A stretch of DNA of 64,000 nt from Scortum barcoo (lineage: Eukaryota > Chordata > Actinopteri > Centrarchiformes > Terapontidae): assembly GCA_023238725.1 (NCBI GenBank), contig CM041550.1:10184440-10248439 (forward strand), read 5' to 3'. Below, piece by piece: positions 53,101-62,700 of this stretch. The notes under the pieces were generated by a model that had not been told where the DNA came from, ran no database searches, and saw only the letters and a program-made list of their open reading frames with translations. The position numbers and the translations under genes are program-made. Numbering within the stretch: the stretch's first letter is position 1; the number at the start of each line of letters is the position of its first letter.

Positions 53101-54250
53101 AGAATTCATCCATGAATGATTGTGGCAAACACCACAACAATCCATCCAATACTTGTTGAGATATGTCTGTAACAACCAACGAGGCTTAGGAGTTTCTTAG
53201 GTTGGACACGTTTCAGAGAGGACCTCATCTGAAAGGTCAACACCACCTCCCAAAACAAAAAAAGCACAGTAGTCTCTCCATCGCTTGCAGAGACTGAACC
53301 TCTCCACCCACTGCAGCTGCACTACAGTCTGATTTGGTATTAGCTTCACTTGAATGCCCTTCAGCTGCCTTATTTTACCTGGAAAACATTCACCTCCGCA
53401 ACCAACATGCAGCTTCTGTTCAGCTTCTGCACAACAGGTCTGCTTGTCCATCCTCAGGCTCCTCCAGCTGCTGTGTTGTGTGGTGTGTGTACTTTGTTGT
53501 GGGCAAACCATATTGTCCTATTTATCTATGATGCATAATATCATTTACCACATTGTCGTATGTCTTTTATGATGCTGCGTTGCCGTGCTCTTCTCAGGGT
53601 GGTTGTCACTGTTATTGATGCACAGTGGATCTACAAATACGAGCTGTGCGTGTGAATGGGTGGTCAATACAATTTGAGAGGCAGCATTAGACTCGTTTGA
53701 TTCAAACCTTAAAATCTGAAAAAGAAAAACCTGCTAATTTGCTCATGTTTTCACGCAAAGCCACACTGAATTAGGTTGAGCTAATATGTTTTAGCAAGAT
53801 GACACTAATAATGAGTGATTAGCCTGCTATACTGCGTCACAGTGGAGCTAATCCTATTAATTAATTGCTATCAGGTGTTTAAGTTAGTTAGCTGTTCATA
53901 CTTGTCTTTGACTCAGTTCAGTTTGACAAAGAGCGAGTAAATAGTCCTGGTTGTAAAGTTTATTTCAGCGTTAACATTACGAAACAAAGGACAGTCCGTC
54001 CCATAGACTGTATATAAAGATACGCTGTCTGTATATAAAGATATGTAGTCTGTATGTAAATATATAAAGCTATACAGTCTGTATAGAAAGAGTACAGTCT
54101 GTGGTCCGTCCTAAACATGAGCTAGCTCACTTCTGCAGCAACATTAACTTTAATTTACCATTTGGAGCAGAGCAGCAGCCGTCGAAACTTCGCCACCGCC
54201 TCCTTCGTGTTCCTCCAGCCGTCTGTCTGCGCCGGGACCTCGGTGTCCAT
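32808..54250 (-). CDS. bard1: bard1 gene, complete coding span (eleven exons joined)
   Basis: BARD1 is the obligate BRCA1 partner in the nuclear E3 ubiquitin ligase acting in homologous recombination. Eleven minus-strand exons join in phase to 796 codons plus stop (human 777). Domains: RING with all eight zinc ligands (C28, C31, C44, H46, C49, C52, C61, C64); a conserved [10 protein letters not shown] block at 123-132; a long basic/serine-rich disordered region; ankyrin repeats from about 437 to 545; two BRCT domains from about 587 to 796. Exons 2, 3, 5, 6, 8, 9, 10 (57, 149, 81, 173, 133, 93 and 98 nt) have the lengths I recall for human BARD1, and exon 11 is close (336 against 333). The three residues known to read unmethylated H4K20 (human E429, D458, E467) are present. 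The N-terminus is about 22 residues shorter before the RING than in human. I see no frameshift or premature stop. The gene appears intact. Confidence 0.96.
34314..34336 (+). repeat. GTT trinucleotide microsatellite
   Basis: Seven tandem gtt units in bard1 intron 10. Confidence 0.92.
34804..34920 (+). repeat. dispersed teleost repeat ending in GGATGAAT tail
   Basis: The blocks ggggtgctggagcctgtcc, cagctgtcattgggcgagag, gtacaccctaga and agcggtatagaaaatggat are a well-known sequence in fish intergenic DNA. The 3' end resembles the tail of L2/CR1-type retroposons. No coding capacity is seen. Confidence 0.75.
35179..35276 (-). CDS. bard1: bard1 exon 10 (inter-BRCT linker)
   Basis: 98 nt, identical in length to the human exon. 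It enters with GG completing a tryptophan codon and leaves in phase 0 at NRCSL. It encodes [19 protein letters not shown] and then [13 protein letters not shown]. The VxACL and EGPxRSRxNR blocks align with human BARD1, while the middle is strongly diverged and acidic. The acceptor is tttgatgccag and the donor gtaaat. The correct frame is not the one that gives the longest ORF here, so the exon is easily missed. Confidence 0.92.
36222..36253 (+). repeat. CA microsatellite
   Basis: A (CA)n run of about 15 units in bard1 intron 9. A short GT run precedes it at 36148-36161. Confidence 0.95.
36705..36975 (+). mobile_element. tRNA-derived SINE
   Basis: The body begins caggtggcaccgcaatgag, with an A-box-like segment. 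A canonical RNA polymerase III B box, GGTTCAATCCC, lies at 36750-36760. A non-tRNA body follows (gtgtgtcgggaggaagcgc, acttccctgggcc, gggactagcagtgac) and then an A-rich tail (aaattgggaaataaaggg). The overall length of about 270 bp and the layout fit a teleost tRNA-SINE. I recognise the body as a family common in fish but do not assert its name. It is not a functional tRNA. Confidence 0.72.
37050..37195 (-). repeat. TAAGCTAAGC-family repeat, copy in one orientation
   Basis: The blocks atgagaagatcgatcttgc, gagctgcagtcagg, ggttagcttagtttagcat and aaaggactggagg are the reverse complement of the family arrangement seen 250 bases downstream. The two copies form an inverted pair. Confidence 0.6.
37400..37510 (+). 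repeat. TAAGCTAAGC-family repeat, opposite orientation
   Basis: The blocks ttaattagtgagttttaga, gtttccccctgccttcgg and tctttatgctaagataagc match the family seen at 1888-2075. The copy is inverted relative to 37050-37195. Confidence 0.65.
38041..38130 (+). repeat. long CA microsatellite, (CA)45
   Basis: A perfect 90 bp CA run preceded by nine C residues, in bard1 intron 9. It is the longest simple repeat in the window and gives spurious Cys-Val and Thr-His reading frames on both strands. Confidence 0.97.
39325..39420 (+). repeat. TAAGCTAAGC-family repeat fragment
   Basis: The blocks cagactgagccagg, cgtttcctcatttgcgg, tttttatgctaagctaagt and agctccatattta match the same family as 37400-37510. 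Confidence 0.55.
39811..39903 (-). CDS. bard1: bard1 exon 9 (first BRCT domain, second half)
   Basis: 93 nt, the human exon length. TG completes a valine codon, followed by [20 protein letters not shown] and [10 protein letters not shown]. One T begins the tryptophan codon finished by exon 10. The acceptor is tcctcctccag and the donor gtgagt. The HVVVP and GCWxxKF blocks are BRCT hallmarks. The position of human K619 is serine here. Confidence 0.95.
39904..41887 (-). other. bard1: bard1 intron 8
   Basis: 2.0 kb of intron with a CA microsatellite next to the exon 9 acceptor (39924-39953, close to the branch-point region) and a short repeat-like block at about 40655-40700 (gggctgggcgatgtgg). 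No exon was recognised. Confidence 0.85.
39924..39953 (+). repeat. CA microsatellite beside the bard1 exon 9 acceptor
   Basis: A (CA)n run (GT in the transcript) starting about 20 bases upstream of the exon 9 acceptor. It lies between the likely branch point and the polypyrimidine tract. Confidence 0.93.
41888..42020 (-). CDS. bard1: bard1 exon 8 (start of first BRCT domain)
   Basis: 133 nt, the human exon length. It reads [20 protein letters not shown], then [20 protein letters not shown], then FSGS, and ends with one G that pairs with TG of exon 9 to give V. The acceptor is ttctcag and the donor gtagcg. It provides the first beta strand and helix of BRCT1. Confidence 0.95.
42141..42267 (-). 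CDS. bard1: bard1 exon 7 (last ankyrin repeat and linker)
   Basis: 127 nt, 18 more than I recall for human, so six extra residues. T completes a leucine, then [20 protein letters not shown] ends the ankyrin domain. A serine-rich linker ([12 protein letters not shown]) leads to BRCT1. The acceptor is ctcttcgcag and the donor gtacgt. The exon is not in a long ORF and was found by matching phases and the human NIFGLRPVDY block. Confidence 0.92.
43452..43472 (+). repeat. poly-T tract
   Basis: A run of T in bard1 intron 6. It is poly-A on the transcribed strand. Confidence 0.85.
44158..44187 (+). repeat. CA microsatellite
   Basis: A (CA)n run of about 14 units in bard1 intron 6. Confidence 0.95.
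47330..47502 (-). CDS. bard1: bard1 exon 6 (ankyrin repeats 2-3)
   Basis: 173 nt, the human exon length. It reads [20 protein letters not shown], then [20 protein letters not shown], then [17 protein letters not shown], and ends with CT that pairs with T of exon 7 (L). The strong donor gtaagt is chosen over a nearer GT at 47336. The E of HEACN corresponds to human E467 of the H4K20me0-reading pocket. Confidence 0.96.
47503..49458 (-). other. bard1: bard1 intron 5
   Basis: 2.0 kb of AT-rich intron; nothing recognised beyond short A and T runs. Confidence 0.85.
49459..49539 (-). CDS. bard1: bard1 exon 5 (ankyrin repeat 1-2)
   Basis: 81 nt, the human exon length, phase 0 at both ends. It reads [20 protein letters not shown] then NAGWTPL. 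The acceptor is gtcctgcag and the donor gtaaga. The D of NLKD corresponds to human D458. Confidence 0.96.
49540..50179 (-). other. bard1: bard1 intron 4
   Basis: 640 bp of intron with no recognised feature. Its donor, gttgag, is weak. Confidence 0.85.
50180..51231 (-). CDS. bard1: bard1 exon 4 (large central disordered exon)
   Basis: 1052 nt, about 100 longer than in human. AC completes an aspartate codon, followed by 350 codons. It begins [15 protein letters not shown], then [14 protein letters not shown], the conserved block after the RING domain. The middle is Ser, Lys and Arg rich with several basic clusters (for example [13 protein letters not shown]) likely to serve nuclear import. It ends in [14 protein letters not shown], the start of the ankyrin domain; its glutamate corresponds to human E429. 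The acceptor is acctctttgcag and the donor gttgag. Confidence 0.96.
51232..51843 (-). other. bard1: bard1 intron 3
   Basis: 612 bp of intron, AT-rich; nothing recognised. Its donor, gttgat, is weak. Confidence 0.85.
51844..51992 (-). CDS. bard1: bard1 exon 3 (end of RING, flanking helix)
   Basis: 149 nt, the human exon length. It finishes the RING with ligands C52, C61 and C64 ([14 protein letters not shown]). The flanking helix follows ([20 protein letters not shown] and [10 protein letters not shown]), which in human BARD1 pairs with BRCA1. The acceptor is attgctcag and the donor gttgat. The PAWxxDxxINRQL block matches human. Confidence 0.95.
51993..52773 (-). other. bard1: bard1 intron 2
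   Basis: 781 bp of intron; nothing recognised. Confidence 0.85.
52774..52830 (-). CDS. bard1: bard1 exon 2 (RING core)
   Basis: 57 nt, the human exon length. C completes C31, then [18 protein letters not shown] and AG of a split arginine. It supplies zinc ligands C44, H46 and C49. The acceptor is ctttttccag and the donor gtaatg. Too short for ORF calling; found by matching the RING pattern and phases. Confidence 0.95.
53085..53180 (-). repeat. dispersed teleost repeat fragment
   Basis: The blocks catcattagaattcatcc, atgaatg and aatccatccaatacttgttg followed by agatatgtctg match a non-coding repeat common in fish genomes (consensus-like ccatccaatagttgttgaga). The strand assignment is arbitrary. 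Confidence 0.55.
54003..54102 (+). repeat. degenerate tandem repeat with gtctgtatataaaga units
   Basis: About four imperfect units of roughly 24-26 bp, each carrying a (a)gtctgtat(a)taaa core. The first is preceded by ccatag, giving the ccatagactgtatataaa sequence familiar from teleost genomes. It ends about 55 bases from bard1 exon 1. Confidence 0.7.
54159..54250 (-). CDS. bard1: bard1 exon 1 (start codon, RING begins)
   Basis: 92 nt: 30 codons from [14 protein letters not shown] to LLLCSK plus TG of C31. The start ATG has a strong context (A at -3, G at +4). C28 is the first RING zinc ligand. The frame stays open upstream to 54466, but that sequence lies in the promoter and shows no similarity to the human N-terminus, so this start is preferred. 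The donor is gtaaat. Confidence 0.92.
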
Positions 54251-54430
54251 GGTCAGAAGAAGGGTTTTATCTCTTTGCTGGTCCCCCTGGTGTAACTTTG
54301 CTCGTAAATTAAGTCTCCGAAACTCACTTCCTCCCCTACTCGCATCTCCCGCCAAATACTTACGGAAGTAACTTTCGACTGTTGTCATGACCACGGCGAT
54401 GACGTCTTCCGGGCCACGCCCCCTCAAGCA
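54251..54430 (-). promoter_or_regulatory. bard1: bard1 core promoter (TATA-less, E2F/ETS/CRE/GC box)
   Basis: Within 180 bases of the start codon lie a perfect E2F site (TTTGGCGGGA on the minus strand, 54347-54356), an ETS-like CGGAAGT (54363-54369), a CRE-like TGACGTC (54400-54406), a second ETS-like CTTCCGG (54406-54412) and a GC box (CCACGCCCCC, 54414-54423). There is no TATA box. This composition fits an S-phase-regulated DNA-repair gene. The transcription start is not determined. Confidence 0.6.
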
Positions 54431-55771
54431 TGTTGGCAGGAATTCAACTTTTTTTTCTAAAACCACAACTTTCTCTGAAACTAATTAAAAATACTTATTT
54501 ATGACACTGAACAGGTGTACGCTTTAATTCTGAACACAAACACGCACTTCAACCTCAGATCGAAGATTATAATAGACAATACTTCTTTATTTTGCTTCTT
54601 TTCAGTTTTTTTCAGCTCTGCAACTCTTTCAAGGCCATTTAGTTTATAAAACTGTAAAGGAACTATTCAAGATCAATGTTTGCTGCAGTTTATTTGCACA
54701 GAACAGCTGGCCTGATAAATATGTGAAAAATTACTGAACGCACTGTCAACAAAGATGCATTTCTGTACATGAAAAATAGCTCGAATAGCTGTGGGCTCCA
54801 TCCCTTTGGCTCTCTCCGCCTCACAGCTTTGTGTGATCAGCCCATCGTGCTCTCTTCATCAGGACAACTAATGCATGATAAGCTCCCGCGCTCAAACAGT
54901 GGAAACATCATAAGAAATCAGCTGGAGTTTTACCGGTTTAGCTTCTGAAACAGCAGCAAAATCAAAGATCCCAAATGTTATCCGATGCTCGAGCTCGAGA
55001 GAAGCTTGTACAACAGGCAAATAAATGACCACCAGCTGCATTTTGAAAAATAGTTTTATTAGAATATTAAAAAATAGGCTCGATACATTCAACGCATTTT
55101 AGAACTGGTCCATAAGCAGGAAAGAGTCCACTAAATATTCAGTACATTTATTCTAAAAGTTAGGTATGCCCTCAGAGGAACTGCTAATGAGTAGGAAAAA
55201 GTGCATACTGAGGTTTTTCTGGATGTGAATATTTTCTTTTGTCAAATTTCATCCAGTGGGCATAATTACATGTACCTGAAATTTAAAAAAAAATTACTTC
55301 TTTAGACATCCAAGTCCTTTACAATGATGTAAAATCAAGTTTTGCCAACATTAAAGCCAAATAAATGTGATTCTAAAGAGAAAATACAGTGTTTTTGATT
55401 CGCTATGGTCTATTATAACAGTAAACAGTGCCCCACCCAAAGAGAGAAATTAATATAGCCTAGACAATTAATTTTATTCTTCATAAATAACAAGAATTGA
55501 CGGTAAAAAAAAAAGGTACGGTAGGAAAAAAGTCAATAAACATAATTTTTTAAAATGTGTGCATGTATACAAATGTGTTCTTTTGCTTGTCGTCAACACT
55601 TTCATTAGGTACCTGTGCAATACCCTCCATGCAGAATTAATCAGAATCTTTAACCAGGAATGCTTTAAACTGTTTTTTTCATGTGCATATTAAAGGGAAG
55701 GTTTATTATAAAGAGCTGCTGTGCTTCATTTCACAGTAGCCAAAATGGCAAAGAAGAGGTGGCAGTCCGCT
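54431..55771. other. intergenic DNA between bard1 and abca12
   Basis: About 1.3 kb. abca12 and bard1 are transcribed in the same direction (minus), so this holds the abca12 3' UTR and any bard1 upstream regulation. It is AT-rich; no gene was recognised. Confidence 0.75.
55702..55707 (-). terminator. abca12: candidate abca12 polyadenylation signal
   Basis: AATAAA on the minus strand, 65 bases past the abca12 stop codon, implying a short 3' UTR of about 85-90 nt. Confidence 0.5.
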
Positions 55772-55876
55772 CTACGTTTCTACAGCCTTAATGGAGCCCA
55801 GGCCGTCACATTCGTACTCGTTGTCAATTGGTATTGTCTCCATGCCGACCTTTCCCATGGCGAAGTTGATGAAGAC
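55772..55876 (-). CDS. abca12: abca12 last exon (C-terminal tail)
   Basis: 35 codons including TAG. It reads [20 protein letters not shown], then [14 protein letters not shown]. The VFINFA motif is the conserved C-terminal element of ABCA transporters; the residues after it are lineage-specific. The acceptor is cattcacag. Confidence 0.93.
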   Translation of the reverse strand, partial: VFINFAMGKVGMETIPIDNEYECDGLGSIKAVET

Positions 55877-56657
55877 CTGTGAATGTTCAGCAGTAATTTA
55901 AGATTAATGTTGATATGAAAGACAATTGCTTTTTCTCTGGACTCTGTAATTTAGGTTAATCTGCTGGTCAGCTTCAATTCTCGACCCCCCTCTCTTTATT
56001 CTTCCTGTGGTATCTTCCAATCCCCAGGCCCCAGAAGGGCAGAGTGGTTGAAGAATATCAGCACTGGCTGCATATAAAGCTTGTGGATTCTCTCCCTAAC
56101 TCATATTCCATTTATTTTCCCTCAGGCATACCCTCTGTCAGTTTCCCTCTGCCTCTTTTAAACTTTCCTCAACTCACTCTTTCACTCCCACTCAGCTTTC
56201 TTATGTTCCCGCCTCCCCTCCCACCCTCTCTCTCCTCCTCTCATCTCTTGTCCCTTTTTTCTGTCCCTCACTGCCATCTACCCACCCCGACAAAACCTCA
56301 CGCTAGTTCTCCCTCTCCCTCTGTCTACGTCCTGTCTCCCTTTTTCTCACCTCATCCAGTGTGGTCTGGCTCACAGAGAAGTGTTTGATCTGCAGAGCAT
56401 TCTTGTTGGATTCCAGCTGGTCGAAGATGTCCGCCACCCCTCCCGGAGCAACCGGTACATGGTACTCCACCATAGTGGAGTGCTGGTCCTGCGTATTGGG
56501 AAAGAATACAGAAGTAGAGGGTTAGATACTCTGAAATATGCTTCCTATATAACCACAAATCTGTAAAATACATTGAAAAGCTGTTTAGGCTGAACGGAGC
56601 ACACTTAACAGTACAGACATCAACAACATGAACTTCCCAGCTTGCTTAATACAGTAA

Positions 56658-56703
<46 letters not shown>

Positions 56704-59700
56704 CATGTTTCATTTTAGTTAAAGTCATGCAATTTTGATGAAATAAGTGCCCACATAGGTGGTCAGGTATTAATGTAATATAAGACACCTCATTTAATTA
56801 TTGATACAAATCAATATTGTTTCATTAACAATGGATCAAATGACTATGTGTAATGTAAAAGGGGTAGAATTGTCACTAAACTCGTCTTCTATACTTGCAT
56901 GTTTCAGCTCATTATTTTGTCTTTACAGGCACCCATCTTCGCTGTTTTGCTTCACTCTTGCCACCCTTATCAACTTTCTTTCTGCCTGCCCAAAGCCAAA
57001 ATAACCTTGTACGAAAACAGCGAGGTAGCTTGTAAACATGGTGGAGCACCTATCTGTTAAAGAGCTGAAGGAGGAGCGATTATTGGACTCTTATTCACCA
57101 GGTGGACAGATACACAACTCCAAATTAGTGCCAATTCTACTCCGTGTTGGCTGGATGTGTTAATAGGCAACTATTTGCTAACAAGCTCGCCTACTTTACC
57201 AAATCTACTGCAACGTATCCTCAGCGTCTCCACCAAGTACTCTTAACTGCTTTGGAGAGCTGGCAAAGCTCACCTTGAGATAAGTGCTGGGGAATCGACG
57301 CTGCATGAAGCCAGTGATTGCCTCTGCCTCACAGGAAGCCTCGGCCAAGTACATCTTCACAGTGAACCCGCTGCCGAACCTGTGCGAAGGAGATTTTACG
57401 AACAAAGCAGCATGTTATTAGATGTCTGAAGGACAGGGGGGTGGGGGAGGGGAGGGTGCACTGTTCTTACAAGTAAAAGTGAGCATTCAGTTGCACAAAG
57501 GACCACAGAAGGAGGAAGAGGGAGGCTGTGGATGCAAGGTGGGGAGAGCAGTGATGGGAGGGTGAGTGATTCAGATTGGAGGATGAGCAGAGGTCACTAA
57601 CCTGTTCTTAATGTGCTGCAGGGAGCCCAGGCAACGGAACTGACCTTTCACCATGATGGCAAGACGGCTGCACAGTGCCTCACACTCCTCCATGCTGAGA
57701 TACGGAGACAAAAAGAGAAAGATAAAAGGTCACACTAGGACCCTTTGAGCACACAGTAATTAGCCATGCCTGCAGTATTTATTAGTATAACACTAATACC
57801 ACGCTGTAAAAGTCCAGCATTGAAAATGTTACTTAAGTGAAAGTATGTAAGTGTTATATACATTATATTATTATTACTCGTGTTAATATAAACACAGGAT
57901 TTTACTTCTGCAGTTGGATGACCTTGAGGTAAGTTTTAACTACTTAACTTCTACAGAACTGCAACTAATGATTACTTTTATCATGGATTAATCTGTTGAT
58001 TTATTCATTGATTAATTCAGAGCACAACCAAAGTTTTTAAAAGTATATTTACATGTTTAAAATAATTAGCAGAAAATCCTCACATTTGAGAAGCTGGAGC
58101 CATCAAATGTTTGGTTTTTGCAACAAAAAAAAAGTTATTTCATTTTCTGTGAGTCAACTAATCAGTTTAATTTAAAAAGCATTATATTTAAAAGCACTTT
58201 ACATGATTTGTATGCAGAAATATTACTTATGTAAATTAATTAGTGACTACAGCTGTCTAAGAAATAAACTGGCATGAAAAGACTAAATTAAATCTGTACT
58301 TAAGTACACTAATAGCTAAGTGTACTTACAACAGGTACCAGAAGTAACAGTGCTAAAATGTAACCAAGTACATTTACATAGTATATTACTTCTTACCTGC
58401 AACTGAAGCTCTAATCCTAAACAATTCAAAACACTGGACTTTAGCGATGGATTTGGCAAAATGTTTCTCTGATATCCAAAAGCATTTTCTTGCTGGACAA
58501 CCTATAGATCAGTGTAAACTGACTGTAGCAGGTGTATGTACAGTGTGTCACACTCTTCTAACCTGTGAGAGGTGAGGACCACGGCACATTTCCCTTTGAC
58601 TTCTTCAGAGATGATTTTCCACAGGTGACGCTTGGTGCGAGGGTCCATGCCAGAGCTTGGCTCATCCTGCGGAGAGAAGAGGAATGAGAAGAGGACAACA
58701 AGGCGTGTGAAAGATGAGCGAGGAGCGTTGAAATAAAGAGAGAGATCAAGGGAAAAACAGGGAGTTAATTGAGGGAAGCAGTGTCTTGCAAACAGGGTGC
58801 AGTACATACAGTAAGAGAAGGGGAAAACAAGGGCAGTGACGAACAAGAAAGCGTAAACACAATTTTGCAAAATTGCAAAATAGAGAGGGAGATGGGAGGC
58901 CAGGTGTTACACAGCAAACAAAAAAGGGGAAGATAAGGGAGGAAGTGAAGAAAGAAAGATACAAGAAACAAGAGAGATAAGACGCAGAGGGGCATTAAGA
59001 AGGCACAGAGGGAAAAAAAACAGAGGGAGAGGACGGAAGGTAGGAGAGGGAGGAAGAGAAAGGAGGATTTGATGGAGACATAAGGTCAAAATAAAGTTGA
59101 AAGCTAAGGGGGAGACCACCCCTGGGTAAGCCTGAGGAAGCAGACTAATTAACTATATGAGATCCGTCATGTCCAGGGGATCAATATCTACTTTACTTCT
59201 AGGACCATTTCAGGAGGAACAGTAGTGTACAGTCGGTTTAATATTAGTTGTCTGGTGGCCAGTTAGTCAATCAAGTGGGCAAATACAGCGGCGCGAACAG
59301 GTGTGTCCTCACCAGGAGCAGGATTTGCGGATGCCCAATGAGAGCCAGCGCAGTGGAGAGCTTCCTGCGGGTGCCGCAACTGTAGCTGTCAGTAATGATG
59401 TCTCTGTGGTAGTTCAGCTCCAACCTCCTTAGAAGGTAGTTCACCACCTTTAAAGGAAACATGCAGGGGATCACACAGTTGATGAATAAGATAACAAACA
59501 CCATATGAAGAAAGATTTTTTTTTTAAATTTCAGTGCCAATTAGCATTAGGTTTCAACTTTTAAAGTGACAAGGTGAGTTTTCAAAGCAATATAAGCTGT
59601 CAAATGAATGATTCATTATTGCATCTTTAAACATATTGTTAGATGCCTTCGAACAGATTCATCTCCGCGGCATAAATACACCAAAACCATCTGTATCAAA

Positions 59701-62700
59701 TGCGAACATGCTGCTGTAAACTGCTAAACCTCATAGGAGATGTGCAAAGGACCTTGCAGTTGCATTCTGGGAGTCAAACGATCGCTATCCATAACCATAA
59801 AGGAATATGAGACAATTTCAAAGACCAGTATGATGCTCTCCAGTCTCCCGTGCACATGATGATAAAGTCAACCCCCCCCCCACCCCCGTCCGTGGCTTCA
59901 GCAGATCTAAACAGCGCTAGACCTTTACAGGAAGTTGATTTCCCATTCCTTTAATCAATCAACTGGTGGCCTTCTCTCTGGAGAAAACGCACACTTGAGG
60001 ACCTGATCACAGGAGACGTGGATTTACAGAGAGCTTTTCTGAAGGCAAAAGGGCGGCCCCCCAAATTATAGGCTACTTGATATTCATGTTCATTTCTCTT
60101 ATTGCCTCCTCCTACTCTGTCCAACACGGCAAATAACTGCAAGTAACTGAGGTATCTATCTGCGCCGCTCCCATGCATATTTAATTCTGTTTGTACAACA
60201 ATGATGACTTTACTTGGCGACTTTCCTCGGGCTGCAGCTTTGGAAAGCTGCACAATCCATTTGGTGCAAATCAATTCATCCTGTGCGTTAAACCACACTG
60301 AGAGGAGGGATGGAAAAAAAAAAACACGGCAGCGGCTCACTACCATTTTGGTCGCTTAAAAAAAATCTTCACGCTCTCCTATTAATCACATGAAATAGTG
60401 TGCTGTAAATACCGCTTCATATTCAAATACCTCGAGGTGGTTTCCCGGCAGTACGCTTCAGCCTTTTTTCCCCATCAGTTGGCAACTTTGGAAATCTGAT
60501 CAATGAGGCAAGCCATTGCAACACATAGATCAGTTCACTGAGATTCTCTGTTTTTTCTCCGAGACAGGATTTGCCTTTACTCTTCTTTTCCATATGATTC
60601 TGAGTTCAGTCATCCGGGTTATTAGAGCACCATGTAGGACATTATGCACTTTGGACAAATAGACAGTATCAGCAGCTAAATTTGAATGATTAGTGCTGGC
60701 AACATAGAATATGCCTGACTGGTTCAGATCAAAATATGTTGTGGGTTTTTTTTTTCTATGTTCTCTCATAAAAGCCCCTTTCCATCACCTTTGATGTAAC
60801 AGCTCATTAAGCCTGACAAAACCGTGTCAATGCGAAATGACCCCATTAAGGCTTGTCTCATTATCCACAGCTAGGGGACTGTCAGTGGGAGACAACATAA
60901 GAGGTACTCTATATATAACCTCATCTTTGTGAATTAGCCTGACGCCGATGCTGTGGCCATTATAACCATTGTTGTCACTATCCTGACCGGAGAAGTGGAG
61001 CTGTAACAGCAGCGGCGACAGCGATTAGAGCCAGATGGATCAATTTCTGTGCTTTGCCATCTCTATAAGTGCGCATGTCTGTGTGCATCCTTGCTGATGT
61101 GTGTGTGTGATTCTGTTTGTAACATGACTGAGACTGCTTCTGCAACTGATGTCGTAGAATGATAAACGATGGAGGGGGAGAGAAAGAGAGAGAGAGGAGA
61201 GAAAGAAACAAACATGTATACAGTAGACGTTTTCTTGCACACGAGTTAGATCCTTAGTGAAGATTTTTGTACACCTCGGAGCTGTTTCTGTTCTATTTTC
61301 CTTTTTTGATTTTTACGAGAAAAAAAAAAAATCAACATCGGAAATCAAACATCACATAATTTGTTGATTGGTTGCTGTGCAGATTCCTCTCAGGGAATGA
61401 CGAGCACACTCAGTAATCACCACAGAAGCAAGATTGATTAGTTCTCAGAAAGATAAATGGGAAGAATGGGGCTAAAGTGACACGTCAAATGAGATCCTCT
61501 CATCATCAAAGTATCGTTTAAATGTAAATTTGTCGGCGGCAGAGCATACAGCATCGGCTTAATTCTGAAGTTTGGATCACGCGGGCTGACAACAAAAGCC
61601 TTTCCATTTTGCCCCAGATAGTACAGCATTTCAGCACACATCACTCAACACTTGATTCAGTATGCACGGAAGCGGCCAACAGTTACTCGTCCTGCAGTGG
61701 GAGTGCACCTTTGAATTTTTATCAGATCTTGTGTCATTTTGTGGATGTTGTCACTACCCAGAGCTTTGAGAGGCAGCAGAGTCTGCAGCTCGTCCTTACC
61801 CCGTCTATCTCCCTCTTTGAGATGCCACGAATGCGAGCGTAGAAGTACAAGTGCTCCTCTCCGGTGAGCAGATTATCCAGCGCGTCCACCTGGGGACAGT
61901 AGCCAATGTTAATTCCCTCGTTACGGCACTCCATGATGTCCACCAGCCGCCTGAAGGAAAAAAAAGAAAAAGACAAAAGGATAGTCTCTTAATTGACATC
62001 TGCCACGTCATGTAAGGCAGCTGGGCATGTACACAGGGTGCTTGATTGGCCCTGCTCTCTGTAGTGCTGTGTGCAGAAAAAAAACACCAAACAGCTTCAC
62101 AGTAGAGTGGTAATAAGGAGCCTGACACGTGAATGCAGCAATGGTTTTTATACCTGTTTAGGAGAGTCTGCGAGACAGGTATAAGATACAGCTGCTACTC
62201 GCTAAATCCCAGACCAATTACATTCAAAATTTTGGCTGATGTGAGGTAATAACATCCCTCATTTGCGGATATTTGTGTTATGCAAATTGAATCTAGCTCA
62301 GATTCATTAAACAGCGGGCACCTGTGAAAATGAAATCAAAGCTTGGTCCTGCACTGGGTTTTCGCTTCTGTCGCATCCTGTGCAATGATTCTTGTAAATC
62401 ATCTTCAGTTTGCAGGAATACTTTTTAAGTATGCACATAATAAACTGATCTATTTAGGGATGTGCATGCAAGTATAAACAAAAGGAAAATGTGAGAGGGC
62501 AAGTATAGCCTGCAGCCAAAAAAAGCCACAGATAACAATAAAAACAATTACATTGATGATGAACAAGAAAGGTCATGGGCAGCTTACCCGTCCCAGTCCC
62601 TGATCTGTGCTGTGCCATCAGTGGGGCTAACATCTCCAGTCAGCATCTTGAAGGTGGTAGTTTTTCCTGCTCCGTTCACTCCCAGCAGACCAAAGCACTG

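Larger units (their letters stand above)
52831..54158 (-). other. bard1: bard1 intron 1
   Basis: 1.3 kb of intron with a dispersed-repeat fragment (53085-53180) and a degenerate tandem repeat (54003-54102). No exon was recognised. Confidence 0.85.

Noticed and set aside
54251..54466. N-terminal extension of BARD1 from the upstream in-frame ATG
   Set aside because: The open frame covers the promoter motifs and has no similarity to the human N-terminus. The ATG at 54250 has a strong context.
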